This document shows, piece after piece, positions 19,718-30,518 of a stretch of 64,000 nucleotides of DNA. The notes under the pieces are model-generated. The model made no database searches, was not told the origin of the DNA, and saw only the letters and a list, made by a program, of their open reading frames with translations. This DNA comes from Bacillus pumilus. GTDB taxonomy: Bacteria > Bacillota > Bacilli > Bacillales > Bacillaceae. Positions within the stretch are counted from its first letter, which is position 1. Each line of letters begins with the position of its first letter. The stretch spans positions 1 through 64,000 of the forward strand of contig NZ_NKHG01000074.1 in the NCBI RefSeq assembly GCF_002744245.1, in the 5' to 3' direction. Position numbers and translations under genes: made by a program.

Positions 19718-19746
19718 ATAATATATCAATCTATTCACAAGGTCAA
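19718..19746 (-). promoter_or_regulatory. qcrABC sigma-A promoter
   Basis: TTGACC (19741-19746) and TATTAT (19718-19723) are separated by exactly 17 bp on the minus strand, 77 bp before qcrA. Confidence 0.72.
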
Positions 19747-19785
19747 CAGCCTAAAAAGCTATGTACAATGCAAATGTAAGGGTTT

Positions 19786-20232
19786 TTATGAAGGGTTCCA
19801 TTTTTGTAACAAAAAGTTCAAAATTTGTTCTACACTGTCTTGAATGATTTTTTGCTTTAATTCGACCTTTAAATGCTCTAGCGGAACTGGCTTTAACATA
19901 AATACCGATTCACTCATTTCTGAGTACCCATTCCAATTGTGATCGGATGTGATAAACACGACATGCTGAAAATGTTCTTGTAAAGACTGTTTAACCGCAA
20001 GTGTGTCTTCTTGCTTACGATCATTTACTTCTAAATATGTATGTGGAGGAAAAAGAAATACTCTTCCTTTCAGCTGCCTTTCAAGTTCTTCTGCTACAAG
20101 TATTGTAAACTCACCTAAAGATACAGTTTGTTTAATTTGGCCTGCGTTCATTCCAACTAATGGAATGATAGCGGTATCAATGTAATCTTTAGATTGCAAA
20201 AAGCGATCTGCATCCTCCGCCTGAAACTTCAT
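19786..20232 (-). CDS. ypiF: DUF2487-family protein YpiF
   Basis: This 148-residue soluble protein contains the motif FLFPPHTYLE and no membrane segment. It lies between ypiB and qcrA as in B. subtilis. No catalytic signature is visible and the function is unknown. The start at 20232 follows a purine-rich GAAAGAGGGG. A separate promoter for qcrABC lies just downstream, so co-transcription with qcr is not required. Confidence 0.82.
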   Translation of the reverse strand: MKFQAEDADRFLQSKDYIDTAIIPLVGMNAGQIKQTVSLGEFTILVAEELERQLKGRVFLFPPHTYLEVNDRKQEDTLAVKQSLQEHFQHVVFITSDHNWNGYSEMSESVFMLKPVPLEHLKVELKQKIIQDSVEQILNFLLQKWNPS

Positions 20233-20253
20233 CTATTTCCCCTCTTTCATGAC

Positions 20254-20284
20254 ATAAGCCCTGCCTGTATAGGGCAAGGCTTAT
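20254..20284 (-). terminator. weak hairpin between ypiB and ypiF
   Basis: ATAAGCC..TGCC can pair with GGCA..GGCTTAT with one mismatch. There is no clear T tract, so this may be a processing or stability element rather than a terminator. Confidence 0.35.
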
Positions 20285-20293
20285 TGGTTCAGT

Positions 20294-20833
20294 TTATGAT
20301 AATAGGCTTAATTCTTTTGCTAACTTATTAAATGTTTCTTGATCATGACGGTCAAGGGCTTCATCTATTTCTTTCATGAGCCGTTCTTTTTGAAAAGTTG
20401 ATATAGAGTGCTCTAACACTTTCTCAGCGAGATCCTTATCTTTTTCATTTTCATAAAGATCCTTAGGAATATGCGGATTTGTTTCAAGAACTGCTGCATA
20501 TTCCGGCGAACGATAAGCAGAACGGAAATTCAATTGAATAAACAAATCCTGCTGTTTATTCAAACGAATATCATGAAATGATTTTTCAGCATCTGTCGTC
20601 ATGATGTTTTCTTTATAAAATCTAAAGGGAACTTCATCCACACAGTGTGTTGACATGATTATTCCCCTTGGGCAAAATTCTGCTTGCTCTACAAAATGAA
20701 CCTTTTCCATCAAAGAGTCGTGACTCATTAAATAATTTAATATCCAAACACACTCTCTTCGCTTTAGCTGATAATGGTTTAAAAACCACCGGATAAATTC
20801 CTTCTTTTCATTGACAGAAACAGGGGTCTGCAT
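20294..20833 (-). CDS. ypiB: YpiB/ReoY family protein with IDEAL domain
   Basis: The 179-residue cytoplasmic protein belongs to the UPF0302 family and ends in an IDEAL-type helix ([18 protein letters not shown]). The Listeria homologue ReoY takes part in ClpCP-dependent turnover of MurA, which controls peptidoglycan synthesis; the same role here is inference. The ATG at 20833 follows GAGGAGGG and gives the B. subtilis length; a start at 20872 would add 13 residues. It lies 75 bp after ypiA. Confidence 0.88.
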   Translation of the reverse strand: MQTPVSVNEKKEFIRWFLNHYQLKRRECVWILNYLMSHDSLMEKVHFVEQAEFCPRGIIMSTHCVDEVPFRFYKENIMTTDAEKSFHDIRLNKQQDLFIQLNFRSAYRSPEYAAVLETNPHIPKDLYENEKDKDLAEKVLEHSISTFQKERLMKEIDEALDRHDQETFNKLAKELSLLS

Positions 20834-20908
20834 GTTATTCCCTCCTCTATCGTAAATTAAATTTCTATACATGAATTATTCAACAAACCAGTGCTTCATT
20901 CCTGCAAA

Positions 20909-22180
20909 CTATAAGGGAATTTCGCCTTCAATTCTTAAAATCATTTCTTCAATTTCTTCATTCGTGCCATCTTTCTGAAGAACTTTTCGTAATAACGGCA
21001 ATGCTTCTTTTTGTCTGCCTTCTTCTAAAAGGAACGAAGCGTATTCATATAAAAAGTCACGTTCCTCATCAAAATCAGGCAGAGCAAGCTTGAAGTACTC
21101 GGCTGCTTCTTTGTATTCCTCTCGTCCAACAGAAGCAGAGGCAGCATACCAATTCCATTTTGGATCATCTTCCCCAAAGCTTTTAACTTCTTTAATGACA
21201 TCCAGGATTTCATCAAATAGCTCTTCATTTAGATAGATCGCAAGCAGCGTTTGAACCGCTTCAATATATCCAGGATCAAGAGCAAGTGCTTCTTGAAGCA
21301 GTTTTTTCGCATCTTCCGAATCTCCATTTTTCAAATCAATCTTTGCACCATATAAATATAATTCTTTGTTATACTCATCAATTTTAATTCCCTCTTTTAC
21401 TACCTCTAAAGCCTCTTCATATAGTCCTTCTTCCTCATAACTTTTCGCTAAAGGCATATAAAGAGACGAATAAGAAGGATCAATATCTTTTAGTTCTGAA
21501 AGTTGTTGTATGGCTGTTTTCGTTCTGCCAGCTCTCATCGCTGTAAATCCATAGCCAAAGAGTGTATTCGGATCTGCTTGATCCTGAACTGCCTTTTCGT
21601 ACCATTCAAGCGCATCCTCAAATTCTCCAGCTGTGCTTAACGATTCAGCGAGCCGCTGGTATACATTGACACCGCCAATCTCATTTTGTTGATCAGCAAC
21701 TTTGTAGAAATAGTCGGCTGCTTTCTTTGAAAGACCTTGAGAAAAATACAATTCACCTAAGGCAAAATCAATGACGGCTTCATTCGGAAGTAATCCTTTC
21801 GCTTTTAAAAGCTTTTGTTCACTGACTTCAAATAGTCCTTGCATTTGATATAAATCTGCCATTAACAATAAACTCTCTGGATAAGCATCGTCATCTTCAG
21901 GAATCGTTTCTAATACAGCAATTGCCTTCTCTTCTTCATCTGAATCAATTAATAGCTCTGCATAAAAACAGGTTAATCCCGTTTCCTCTGGATATAATTC
22001 ATGTAAATCACTGATAAGATTTCGCGCTTTGTCGATATCTCCCCAATCATAGTATAGCTGAGCTGCCTGCGCTTTTTCTTCATCATGCAAATGCTTTTCT
22101 GCTTGTGCAAGTGTTTGGAGTCCTTTTTCAGTCTCACCTGCCTCAACTAATTTTATGGCTTCTTGTAATGAACTATTCAA
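20909..22180 (-). CDS. ypiA: TPR-repeat protein YpiA
   Basis: The 423-residue protein is built almost entirely of tetratricopeptide repeats (about 11), with recurrent patterns such as AQLYYDWGDIDKARNL and ALEWYEKAVQDQADP, and is very acidic. Such proteins are scaffolds for protein contacts. The start is TTG at 22180, after AAAGGAACGG. It is first in the ypiA-ypiB-ypiF run, with a sigma-A promoter 50-80 bp upstream. Confidence 0.88.
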   Translation of the reverse strand: MNSSLQEAIKLVEAGETEKGLQTLAQAEKHLHDEEKAQAAQLYYDWGDIDKARNLISDLHELYPEETGLTCFYAELLIDSDEEEKAIAVLETIPEDDDAYPESLLLMADLYQMQGLFEVSEQKLLKAKGLLPNEAVIDFALGELYFSQGLSKKAADYFYKVADQQNEIGGVNVYQRLAESLSTAGEFEDALEWYEKAVQDQADPNTLFGYGFTAMRAGRTKTAIQQLSELKDIDPSYSSLYMPLAKSYEEEGLYEEALEVVKEGIKIDEYNKELYLYGAKIDLKNGDSEDAKKLLQEALALDPGYIEAVQTLLAIYLNEELFDEILDVIKEVKSFGEDDPKWNWYAASASVGREEYKEAAEYFKLALPDFDEERDFLYEYASFLLEEGRQKEALPLLRKVLQKDGTNEEIEEMILRIEGEIPL

Positions 22181-22230
22181 ATCAAACCGTTCCTTTCTGT
22201 TTCCATAAACCTAAACTGTTGTTACTTCAT

Positions 22231-22259
22231 ATCATAATCGACAGCTACACATCCAGCAA
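22231..22259 (-). promoter_or_regulatory. ypiA sigma-A promoter
   Basis: TTGCTG (22254-22259) and TATGAT (22231-22236) are separated by 17 bp on the minus strand, about 50 bp before ypiA. Confidence 0.6.
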
Positions 22260-22357
22260 ATATGTTGCTCTTTTCAAACGAACCCATTTTTGTGTTTTAA
22301 AGACTCTTTTTCGCTTCATACTTTACTAAACTCACGATTTGTAAACTGCAGGCGCCC

Positions 22358-22407
22358 AAAAATCATTTTTTATCGAGTAAAATGATTTTTTCAAGGTTTC
22401 ACCTTGA
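22358..22407. repeat. two tandem hairpins between aroA and ypiA
   Basis: One hairpin has arms AAAAATCATTTT and AAAATGATTTTT (22358-22391). The other is TCAAGGT-TTC-ACCTTGA (22391-22407). They sit between the aroA terminator and the ypiA promoter and are A/T-rich, so they could be a backup terminator or a regulatory site. Confidence 0.4.
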
Positions 22408-22449
22408 GACAAGCTATGCTATATTGTTTTCAAATATGCAAAAGGAAAG

Positions 22450-22474
22450 AAAAAGCCTGAGGACATCCTCAGAC
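22450..22474 (-). terminator. terminator of the aromatic supraoperon
   Basis: CTGAGGA and TCCTCAG pair across a 2-nt loop, with a following TTTTTC on the minus strand. The aroA TGA stop codon lies inside the first arm. Confidence 0.75.
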
Positions 22475-23755
22475 TGTTTTCGTTAAAAATTCAATATGTT
22501 CAAAGAAATTAGGATAAGATACACGCACTGCATCTGTATCTTCAATCTGGACTGCTCGCTCTGTGATACACGCTGCAATCCCTAACATCATACCGATCCG
22601 GTGATCTCCATAGCTCGAGACGACTGCACCGCCCTTAAGCGTCGTTTTCCCATGAATCTTCATTCCGTCATCCGTTGCTTCAATATTGGCACCTAGTTTT
22701 TTGAGTTCTGAAACCACTGTATCAATTCGATTGGTTTCTTTTACTTTTAACTCAGCGGCATCTTTAATAATCGTCGTTCCTTCCGCTTGGGTAGCAAGGA
22801 GCGCAATGATAGGAATTTCGTCGATGAGTCTGGAGATCATATCACCAGAAATTTCAATGCCTTTTAATGAAGAGGTAGAGATCGTTAAATCACCGTATGG
22901 TTCTCCGCCTTTGGCATCCACTTCATTGATTTCCAAGTTCGCACCCATTTGCTTCAGCACATCAATAATACCAGTTCTTGTTTTGTTTAAGCCGACATTT
23001 TTCAATACAATCCGGCTGTTTGGAACAATAGATCCAGCTACTAGAAAGAATGCAGCGGAAGAAATATCTCCTGGGACAAATATATCTGTCGCTTTTAACG
23101 TTTGTCCCCCTTCAATGGAAACACTTTGTGCATCTTCATGTAGCGAGACACCAAACATTGAAAGCATTCGTTCTGTATGATCTCTTGATTTATGTGGTTC
23201 AGTTAACGTCGTCGTTCCTTCTGCTTGAAGTCCAGCTAAAAGGACAGCAGACTTGATCTGTGCACTGGCAACAGGAGACTGATAAGTGATGGCTTTTAAA
23301 TTGCCTCCACGAATAGAAAGCGGTGTATATTCGCCATTTGCTCTGCCATCTATCTTGGCACCTAATTGTTTTAGTGGCCCTGTTACTCGTTTCATTGGTC
23401 TTTTAGCAATACTTTCGTCACCGATTAGCGTACTGTGGAATTCACAACCTGCTAAGATCCCCATCATTAAACGAATGGTTGTACCAGAATTACCAACATC
23501 GAGAATGTCACTCGGCTCCTTAAGCTCTTTGAGTCCTTTGCCGTGAATCACAACATCTGTCCCTTTTTGCTCGATGTCAACGCCCATCTTTCTAAAACAA
23601 TCAATCGTACTTAAACAATCGGCTCCAGGAAGAAAGTTTTTCACCACGGTGGTTCCATCAGCAATTGCACCAAACATCACTGATCTATGAGAAATGGATT
23701 TATCACCTGGAATATGAATTTCTCCGTTCATAGTAGCATTTTTATGAATTTTCAT
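22469..23755 (-). CDS. aroA: 5-enolpyruvylshikimate-3-phosphate synthase
   Basis: This enzyme (named AroE in older B. subtilis usage) condenses shikimate-3-phosphate with phosphoenolpyruvate in the chorismate pathway. Conserved motifs are PGDKSISHR near the N-terminus, [10 protein letters not shown], the phosphate-binding [10 protein letters not shown] and the late DHRIGMML. The ATG at 23755, after GAGGTGAC, gives 428 residues, the B. subtilis length; the start at 23776 is inside tyrA. It is the last gene of the aromatic supraoperon and overlaps its terminator. Confidence 0.96.
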   Translation of the reverse strand: MKIHKNATMNGEIHIPGDKSISHRSVMFGAIADGTTVVKNFLPGADCLSTIDCFRKMGVDIEQKGTDVVIHGKGLKELKEPSDILDVGNSGTTIRLMMGILAGCEFHSTLIGDESIAKRPMKRVTGPLKQLGAKIDGRANGEYTPLSIRGGNLKAITYQSPVASAQIKSAVLLAGLQAEGTTTLTEPHKSRDHTERMLSMFGVSLHEDAQSVSIEGGQTLKATDIFVPGDISSAAFFLVAGSIVPNSRIVLKNVGLNKTRTGIIDVLKQMGANLEINEVDAKGGEPYGDLTISTSSLKGIEISGDMISRLIDEIPIIALLATQAEGTTIIKDAAELKVKETNRIDTVVSELKKLGANIEATDDGMKIHGKTTLKGGAVVSSYGDHRIGMMLGIAACITERAVQIEDTDAVRVSYPNFFEHIEFLTKTV

Positions 23756-23765
23756 GTTTGTCACC

Positions 23766-24881
23766 TCAGTCAGCATAAAATGTATCGTAATTCGCTCTGT
23801 TTTTTATACAGATTTCTGCTCGCTTGCGATCGTCATCTGTTTGAAAACTAATGCGTAAAATCCCGTTAATGTCTTCACGTGTTTCAATAATACGGATATT
23901 CGTAATACTAATGTTTTCACTTGCTAGATGCCCTGTAATCTCCGAAATGACACCAGGATGATCAGGGACATCCACATAAAGATCATAAAAAGCAGGAATG
24001 GCTCCTTTTTTCCGCAGAGGGAGCCCGTCACGATATTCCTTTGCATCTTGAAAATAAGAGAATAACCCCTCAGCGTCTTCTTGCTGCACAAAGGACTCAA
24101 TGCGGTCGATCTCTTTTTTCCATTCATGGAATCGGTCCAAAATCTTGTTTTTATTGTGCAAAAGGATATCGCGCCACATTGCAGGATTACTTGATGCAAT
24201 ACGTGTAATATCACGAAAGCCTCCAGCGGCAAACCGTTTAACAAGAGGGAATTGTTCTTCAAAATGATGCGCTTGATGCACAAGACTAGCTGCAACTATA
24301 TGCGGGAAGTGACTAATAACACTTGTCACAGCATCATGCTCTTCTGGGCTCATTTCTATAAAATGAGCATTTGTCCCTTTTAACAAATCCTTCAAACGAT
24401 CAACAGCCTGTCGATTCGTTGTATTTGCTGGCGTTAAAATGTAGAATGCATTTTCAAATAAAAAGTCTTTCGCTGCAATGACACCTGATTTATGAGAGCC
24501 TGCCATTGGATGTCCACCAATAAATTGATAATGATCAGGCAACGTTTTTTCAGCGAAATTGACGACTTTTTGCTTTGTGCTGCCAACATCAGTAATTATT
24601 AGCTCTCTTTCAATCCCAGATTCTGCAATATCACTTAGCATCCTGACCGTTTGTTGGACAGGCGTTGCCAAAATAATCGTATTAGATTCATTTAAACCTT
24701 CCATAAATGAATCGGCTGTTGCATCAATAATGCCAAGCTTTGTTGCAGCAACCATTTGCTCTTCACAAACATCATAGCCTACAATTTTTTTGTGAGGATA
24801 CTCTTTTTTAATCGACAGTGCGATAGAACCACCAATTAAACCAAGTCCAGCGATTAATATTGCTTCGTTTGTTTCGTTCAT
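23766..24881 (-). CDS. tyrA: prephenate dehydrogenase
   Basis: TyrA oxidatively decarboxylates prephenate to 4-hydroxyphenylpyruvate for tyrosine. The NAD-binding [11 protein letters not shown] is near the N-terminus, [12 protein letters not shown] holds the catalytic histidine, and a C-terminal ACT domain (about 295-371, [13 protein letters not shown]) suggests tyrosine feedback. The ATG at 24881, 5 nt after AGGTGA, gives 371 residues, as in B. subtilis; the frame is open for 28 further codons upstream without a site. It is followed by aroA after 10 bp. Confidence 0.96.
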   Translation of the reverse strand: MNETNEAILIAGLGLIGGSIALSIKKEYPHKKIVGYDVCEEQMVAATKLGIIDATADSFMEGLNESNTIILATPVQQTVRMLSDIAESGIERELIITDVGSTKQKVVNFAEKTLPDHYQFIGGHPMAGSHKSGVIAAKDFLFENAFYILTPANTTNRQAVDRLKDLLKGTNAHFIEMSPEEHDAVTSVISHFPHIVAASLVHQAHHFEEQFPLVKRFAAGGFRDITRIASSNPAMWRDILLHNKNKILDRFHEWKKEIDRIESFVQQEDAEGLFSYFQDAKEYRDGLPLRKKGAIPAFYDLYVDVPDHPGVISEITGHLASENISITNIRIIETREDINGILRISFQTDDDRKRAEICIKNRANYDTFYAD

Positions 24882-24951
24882 GTTCATCACCTGATTTTTC
24901 GCAAAAATTAAACAAGCCCATTTCAAAAGCTTATATGTATATTGGATTGGT

Positions 24952-24993
24952 ACAATGAAAGCCATATCCTATAGCAGAATATGACTTCATTGT
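24952..24993 (-). repeat. intercistronic hairpin between hisC and tyrA
   Basis: ACAATGAA pairs with TTCATTGT and the stem continues through GTCATAT/ATATGGC with one bulged base, giving about 15 bp. No T tract follows, so an RNA processing or stability element fits better than a terminator. Confidence 0.45.
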
Positions 24994-24997
24994 TATG

Positions 24998-26095
24998 CTA
25001 CGCACGAATGCCTTGTAATATATCGGCAAGTGTACTTAGGATTTCTTCATTTTGCTCCTTTGTTCCTATAGTAATACGCAAAGAAGTTGGGAAGCCAAGT
25101 GCTTTACCAGAACGAACAATATAGCCTTTTTTCAATAGTGCATGAAACAGTTCGTCTGCATCTCTTTTAAAATCAATCAGCACAAAATTTGTTTGAGACG
25201 GATAGATAAATAGCCCGAAACGATTAGCAAATTCTTGATATTGCGTTAGCCCTGCTTCATTTTTTTGTCTGCATGATTGAATAAAGTCTTGATCTTTTAT
25301 GGCTGCACGCGCAGCTGCCTGTGCGATACGACTTGTATTAAAGGGCTCTCGCGCTGGTTCAATGGCTGTAATCAGTTCCTCTGATGCGATCCCATAGCCT
25401 ACTCGAAGTGCTGCAAGCCCATAGGCTTTAGAAAACGTTCGAAGGACGATGACATTTTGATATGAGTTTAATAAAGATAAACTGTTCGGAAAGTCTTCCG
25501 CTCGAACGTATTCAAAATACGCTTCATCTAGAACGACAAGCACGTGAGCTGGTACTTGATCTAAAAACACCACAAGCTCTGCTTCTGACAAATGATTCCC
25601 AGTTGGGTTATTTGGATTACAAACCCAAACGACCTTCGTTTTTTCATCAATGGCATCCAGCATCCCTTGCAGATCGTGAGCTCCTCCCTCTAAAAGAGGC
25701 ACTTCTCGAATTTCTGCATGTTCAATCACTGCATTGTGACGGTACTGCGGAAAAGATGGAGAGGGGATGACAGTATTTGTATGTTGGTCAAGGAATGCTC
25801 TAGCAATAATTTGCACAAGTTCATCTGAGCCATTCCCGAATATTAATTGTTTTTCACTCACTTGAAGAAACTCAGCCAGCTCCGTTCTTAAACTTGCGCT
25901 GTATCCATCTGGATAAATCGCTAATTGTTCAAGCTCAGCTTGTATGGCCTCTCTTGCATGTGTGGAACATCCAAAAGGGTTTTCATTTGAAGCCAATTTC
26001 ACAATTTTGTCTAATTGATATTCTTTTTTGACCTCTTCAATTGGTTTTCCAGGTTGATACGGTTTTAGCTGTTTTAATTGATCCTTGATTTGCAA
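24998..26095 (-). CDS. hisC: histidinol-phosphate / aromatic amino acid aminotransferase
   Basis: HisC is a PLP-dependent class II aminotransferase that serves both histidine synthesis and, in Bacillus, phenylalanine and tyrosine transamination. That dual role explains its place between trpA and tyrA. The 365-residue protein has the [10 protein letters not shown]-terminal signature, [12 protein letters not shown], and the PLP lysine in [17 protein letters not shown]. It starts with TTG at 26095 after GAGGTG, 11 bp after trpA. Confidence 0.95.
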   Translation of the reverse strand: MQIKDQLKQLKPYQPGKPIEEVKKEYQLDKIVKLASNENPFGCSTHAREAIQAELEQLAIYPDGYSASLRTELAEFLQVSEKQLIFGNGSDELVQIIARAFLDQHTNTVIPSPSFPQYRHNAVIEHAEIREVPLLEGGAHDLQGMLDAIDEKTKVVWVCNPNNPTGNHLSEAELVVFLDQVPAHVLVVLDEAYFEYVRAEDFPNSLSLLNSYQNVIVLRTFSKAYGLAALRVGYGIASEELITAIEPAREPFNTSRIAQAAARAAIKDQDFIQSCRQKNEAGLTQYQEFANRFGLFIYPSQTNFVLIDFKRDADELFHALLKKGYIVRSGKALGFPTSLRITIGTKEQNEEILSTLADILQGIRA

Positions 26096-26106
26096 AATGT
26101 TTCACC

Positions 26107-26910
26107 TCATTTGAATGAATAGAGGGGACTAAACGTTTTTGCATATGTTTCAAATTCTCTTAAAGCATCTTGGCGTGTATCACTTGCTATCAATTGTTCT
26201 TGAAGCTCTTCAATTTTTTTTACAAGTGCACTGCCTACAACGACACCGTCACTCATTTTATTCATCGAGTCTACCTGCTCTCTTGTTGAGATGCCAAAAC
26301 CAACTGCAACCGGTATTTGACTGAGCTGTTTCACTTGTTGAATAAAATCAGCAATAGAGGCGTCAAAGGATTGTCTGACACCTGTTACACCAAGAGATGA
26401 AACACAATACACAAAACCTTCTGCCTGCTCTACGATTTTTTCTAATCGTTCCTTGCTTGTTGGTGCAACGAGCGAAATATATGAAATGTCATGTGTTTGA
26501 CAGTTCTTCTGCAGCTCGCTGCTCTCTTCAAACGGCAAGTCGGGTGTTAAGAGCCCCGAAATATGATTTTTGCGCAGTAAAGCGAAAAAGTATTCTATGT
26601 CTAATTGTAACACAGGATTATAATACGTAAATAGAATGACAGGAATTTTTACACCGCTTTTTTTCATCTTCCCGGCTAATTCTATCGCTTTTACGATATT
26701 CATGCCATGATTTAGAGCTCTTTTGGAGGCTCTTTGAATCACAGGACCGTCTGCTAATGGATCGGAATAGGGAACTCCTAGTTCAATCGCATGTGCACCA
26801 GCTGCTTGAAGAGTGATGGCTAAATCAATGGTGATCTCTTCTGACGGATCTCCTGCCGTGATAAAAGGAATGAATAATTTCTCACCTTGCTCTAATTGAA
26901 ATGTGATCAT
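26107..26910 (-). CDS. trpA: tryptophan synthase alpha chain
   Basis: TrpA cleaves indole-3-glycerol phosphate, passing indole to TrpB. The 267-residue TIM barrel shows [11 protein letters not shown], the catalytic glutamate in [16 protein letters not shown] with its aspartate, and the phosphate loop GFGIST. It overlaps trpB by 4 bp, so the two subunits are probably coupled in translation. Confidence 0.96.
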   Translation of the reverse strand: MITFQLEQGEKLFIPFITAGDPSEEITIDLAITLQAAGAHAIELGVPYSDPLADGPVIQRASKRALNHGMNIVKAIELAGKMKKSGVKIPVILFTYYNPVLQLDIEYFFALLRKNHISGLLTPDLPFEESSELQKNCQTHDISYISLVAPTSKERLEKIVEQAEGFVYCVSSLGVTGVRQSFDASIADFIQQVKQLSQIPVAVGFGISTREQVDSMNKMSDGVVVGSALVKKIEELQEQLIASDTRQDALREFETYAKTFSPLYSFK

Positions 26911-28109
26911 TTTGTTTTGCCCTCACTTTCAAGCACATTCATTAATGTATGCACATCCTTATCTCCTCTTCCTGACAGGCACACAAGGACGATTTCATCT
27001 TCACTCATATTCCGGCTCATCTCAAACGCTTTGGCTAAGGCATGGGCTGATTCAATCGCTGGCAGAATCCCTTCTTTTTCTGTCAGCAGCTTTAACGCAT
27101 GTAGTGCTTCTTCATCTGTGGCACTCACATATTGAACCCGTCCACTCGCATGCAAGTATGCATGCTCTGGTCCGATCCCAGGGTAGTCTAAACCAGCGGA
27201 AATAGAATAAGGCTCAATAATTTGGCCAAATTCATCTTGGATCAGATAGGTCAACGATCCATGAATTACACCTTTTGTTCCTTTCGTGATGGTCGCTGCA
27301 TGAAGAGGGGTGTCAATTCCTTTCCCAGCTGCTTCTACACCAATGATATCTACCTCTTCGTCTAAAAACGCTCGGTACATTCCAATGGCATTACTTCCAC
27401 CTCCAACACAGGCAATGACTTTATGAGGAAGCTGACCTTCTTTTTCAAGTAACTGCTTTTTTGCCTCCTCACCGATCATTCGCTGGAATTCACTGACGAT
27501 TTGAGGGTACGGGTGAGGTCCAACTACTGATCCAATCATGTAAAAATGGTCGCTACAGTGCTGGACCCAATAACGGATGGCTTCGTTGGTTGCATCTTTT
27601 AATGTGCCGTTTCCGCTTGTGACAGGTATGACCTCAGCCCCGAGCAGTTTCATTCGGAACACATTGAGTGATTGTCTTTCCACGTCTTCTTTTCCCATAA
27701 ATACGGTGCAGGATAATCCAAACTTTGCGGCGACCGTTGCAGCAGCTACCCCGTGCTGCCCCGCTCCTGTTTCGGCAATGATGTTTGATTTCCCCATTTT
27801 CTTCGCTAGTAGGGCTTGGCCAAGCGCGTTGTTAATTTTATGAGCGCCGGTGTGGTTTAAATCTTCTCTTTTCAAATAAATTTTCGCACCCCCGAGATAC
27901 GCTGATAATTGGTCAGCGTATGTGAGTGCGGTCGGTCTGCCTGAATAGTTTTGTAAAAGCGCTAAATATTCCTTTTGAAAAGTAGGGTCTTCTTTTAATT
28001 CATGAAATGCTTTTTCGATTTCTTCCAGTGGCTGCATGAGCGTTTCAGGGACAAATTTTCCTCCGAATTCTCCATATCGGCCAATCTCATTCGGATATGC
28101 GTACATCAT
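26907..28109 (-). CDS. trpB: tryptophan synthase beta chain
   Basis: TrpB joins indole with serine using PLP. The 400-residue protein has the PLP lysine in [28 protein letters not shown], and the cofactor phosphate loop [11 protein letters not shown]. It overlaps trpF by 23 bp and trpA by 4 bp. The start at 28109 follows AAAGGATG; a second ATG is directly adjacent. Confidence 0.96.
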   Translation of the reverse strand: MMYAYPNEIGRYGEFGGKFVPETLMQPLEEIEKAFHELKEDPTFQKEYLALLQNYSGRPTALTYADQLSAYLGGAKIYLKREDLNHTGAHKINNALGQALLAKKMGKSNIIAETGAGQHGVAAATVAAKFGLSCTVFMGKEDVERQSLNVFRMKLLGAEVIPVTSGNGTLKDATNEAIRYWVQHCSDHFYMIGSVVGPHPYPQIVSEFQRMIGEEAKKQLLEKEGQLPHKVIACVGGGSNAIGMYRAFLDEEVDIIGVEAAGKGIDTPLHAATITKGTKGVIHGSLTYLIQDEFGQIIEPYSISAGLDYPGIGPEHAYLHASGRVQYVSATDEEALHALKLLTEKEGILPAIESAHALAKAFEMSRNMSEDEIVLVCLSGRGDKDVHTLMNVLESEGKTK

Positions 28110-28755
28110 TTAACATCCTTTCTTCAAGCACTTTGATCTTTGCGCTGCTTTTCTTCCCGTTTTCTTCTATTCCGCTTGAAAGATCGATGGCTTCTGGGCT
28201 ATAGGCAAGCAGCTCTGTGATCGTTGCTGGTGTCACCCCACCTGCAATAGCGCAAGTCTTTGTCAGACGCTTTGCATGCTGAACATATGAAGGCACCGCC
28301 TCCCAAGCAAAAGCTGTTCCTGAACCGCCTCTCATGCCTTTTACCTTCGCATCAATGAGATAGCCATCGACAAAAGGGGCAAATGCTGTCATTTTTTCGA
28401 GCGTCCCTTTTAAATTGGGCTCGTGATGAAACACTTTCCAAACGATCGCCCCTGTTTGTTGTTTTATTTTTTTTGCCTCTTCTCGTGTTTCATCTCCATG
28501 AAGCTGCACGATATCTAAGGGAATGTGGTTTGCGATGTCACACACTTTCTGTATCTTTTCATTCACAAATACACCAACAATATCTTTCCTGCACTTTGTT
28601 TGTACTAGCCAGTGTTTTACTTGATCTGGATGGACTTGTCTTTTACTTGGAGCAAAGATAAATCCAATGGCATCTGCTCGAGATTGCGAGATGCATTCGA
28701 CATCCTCTTGTGAGACAGCACCGCAATATTTCAAATAAGGCTTCGTCATTTTCAT
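28087..28755 (-). CDS. trpF: phosphoribosylanthranilate isomerase
   Basis: TrpF performs the Amadori rearrangement of phosphoribosylanthranilate before TrpC. The 222-residue TIM barrel shows LKYCGAVS with the catalytic cysteine, [15 protein letters not shown], and the catalytic aspartate in [15 protein letters not shown]. The start ATG at 28755 overlaps the trpC stop (ATGA); an ATG two codons later (28749) is possible. TrpF is a few residues longer than in B. subtilis (215). Confidence 0.95.
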   Translation of the reverse strand: MKMTKPYLKYCGAVSQEDVECISQSRADAIGFIFAPSKRQVHPDQVKHWLVQTKCRKDIVGVFVNEKIQKVCDIANHIPLDIVQLHGDETREEAKKIKQQTGAIVWKVFHHEPNLKGTLEKMTAFAPFVDGYLIDAKVKGMRGGSGTAFAWEAVPSYVQHAKRLTKTCAIAGGVTPATITELLAYSPEAIDLSSGIEENGKKSSAKIKVLEERMLNDVRISE

Positions 28756-29503
28756 TCTCCAAACAATGTCTGAACAGCTTTTTCCTGTGATGGTTCTCTC
28801 ATTAGAGATTCACCAACAAGGACAGCACCCGCTCCATGTTTTTTTACAAAGGTAAGATCACCAAATGTCTGAATGCCGCTTTCACTCACTAGTAATACAT
28901 CCTTTGGAACAAGTGGTGCAATCTCTTTTGTTTGCTCGACTGTTGTTGTAAATGTATTTAAATTCCGGTTGTTCACTCCAATGATCTCAGGGGTAAAAAT
29001 GTTTAAGATATTCGTGAGTGTATCTGCTGCATGTACTTCTACGAGGACATCAAGCCCTTTTTCTTTTGCTTCAGCATACAGCTCATACAGCTTTTTCGGC
29101 TCAAGTACTTCTCCAATTAATAAAATCGCATCAGCCCCTATACGTTTTGACTCTTCTACTTGTATTGAGTCAATGATGAAATCTTTTCTTAAAATCGGAC
29201 ATGCGACGTGTTCTTTAATGAGAGACAGGTACTCGTTTTTCCCTTGGAAAAAGGTTCATCAGTTAAGACAGATAAGCAATCTGCGTTTGATTTTTCATAT
29301 GCTTTTGCTGTTTGTAGAGGATCAAAATTCGGCTGAATGATTCCTTTGGAAGGAGACGCTTTTTTCACCTCAGCAATGAGTCCGATAGAGCGATAAGGAT
29401 TCATCAGTGCTTCTTTAAATGATCGTCTTTCATATTTTCCATCAGCAGGTAATTGCAAGGTTTGGATATGTTCTTTTTTACGAGCGATAATTTGATGAAG
29501 CAT
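28752..29503 (-). pseudogene. trpC: indole-3-glycerol phosphate synthase, one-base frameshift
   Basis: TrpC makes indole-3-glycerol phosphate. The N-terminal part (29503 down to about 29250) reads [12 protein letters not shown] to [10 protein letters not shown] and the remainder continues in the next frame ([12 protein letters not shown] onward) to the normal end. The break is at an A5 run at 29248-29252 (T5 in coding sense), where one more base restores PFFQGKN. The 752-bp span plus one base is exactly 250 codons and stop, the usual length. Both halves are otherwise fully conserved, with LRKDFIIDS and VGESLM. Sequencing error or a recent mutation are both possible. Confidence 0.9.
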
Positions 29504-30518
29504 AGATCTCTTCCTCTCTCGTTTTTTGTTTTAATCGGTTTAATTGTTCTTTGGCTGACCCGTTTTTGATCGTTTCTAACGCTTTTAATGTTCCTGCCAT
29601 CAGGCTTTCTGACTTTCCTGCCACATATAAAGCAGCTCCAGCATTAAGGGCTGTAATATGAAGCGGCGCTCCTTCTGTTCGATGATTCAATATATTCAGA
29701 ATCAATTTGGCGCTCTCTTCCGGTGAATGAACCTGAATGTCTGATAAGTGCCCTTTTTTCAACCCAAAGTCTTCTGGATTTAGCGTATACTCTATCATTA
29801 CATCTTTTTTCAATTCAATCACATACGAATTTGCAGTCATCGTTAATTCATCCAGCCCATCTTCTCCGCAAACAAATAAAACATGCTCTGGCTCTAGAGG
29901 GGCAAGAGCTTTTGCCATTAGCTTTGCCTTTTCCTTTGAATACACACCGATGATTTGCTTTTTGGCTTGCATCGGGTGGCATAGCGGACCTAATAGATTA
30001 AATACCGTCCGAAATCCGAGCTGCTTACGGACGGCGGCTACTTGTTTCATAGATGAATGATAGAGCGGTGCAAATAAAAAGCCCATGTTTTTCTGCTGTA
30101 TTTGTCGTCTTGTTTCTTCTGGTGTGGATTGGATTTGGATTCCAAGACATTCTAGCACGTCGGCACTCCCGCTTTTAGAAGAGACCGAACGATTTCCATG
30201 TTTGGCGATTTTAGCACCGGCAGCGGAAGCTACAATGGCGGCGGCCGTCGATATATTAAATGTCGATAAACCATCCCCTCCAGTACCGCACGTATCAACG
30301 ACGTCAAGCGACCGTTCCATTGGAGCTGCATTTTTCCTCATTGCTTTCACAAAACCTGTCATTTCTTCAGAGGTTTCCCCTCTATGCGCTAAGATAGATA
30401 GACTTGCAGCAACTTCAGCATCTGTTAAAGAGCCGCTCATCATCTCATGCATGAGTCTGTTCGCTTCATTTTCTGATAGAAATCTACCATTAACAAGAGC
30501 TGATAGTCGTTGATTCAC
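29478..30518 (-). CDS. trpD: anthranilate phosphoribosyltransferase
   Basis: TrpD attaches phosphoribose from PRPP to anthranilate. The protein shows [17 protein letters not shown] (PRPP loop), [15 protein letters not shown] and [14 protein letters not shown] chose the GTG at 30518 (VNQRLSAL), preceded by GGAG, giving 346 residues; the frame is open further upstream inside trpE without a better site. It overlaps trpE by 29 bp and trpC by 26 bp. Confidence 0.94.
   Translation of the reverse strand: MNQRLSALVNGRFLSENEANRLMHEMMSGSLTDAEVAASLSILAHRGETSEEMTGFVKAMRKNAAPMERSLDVVDTCGTGGDGLSTFNISTAAAIVASAAGAKIAKHGNRSVSSKSGSADVLECLGIQIQSTPEETRRQIQQKNMGFLFAPLYHSSMKQVAAVRKQLGFRTVFNLLGPLCHPMQAKKQIIGVYSKEKAKLMAKALAPLEPEHVLFVCGEDGLDELTMTANSYVIELKKDVMIEYTLNPEDFGLKKGHLSDIQVHSPEESAKLILNILNHRTEGAPLHITALNAGAALYVAGKSESLMAGTLKALETIKNGSAKEQLNRLKQKTREEEIYASSNYRS

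Noticed and set aside
22686-23180. Plus-strand 164-codon open frame opposite aroA
   Set aside because: It is antisense to a fully conserved gene, lacks a ribosome binding site, and its Ser/Pro/Ile-rich sequence is typical of a shadow frame.
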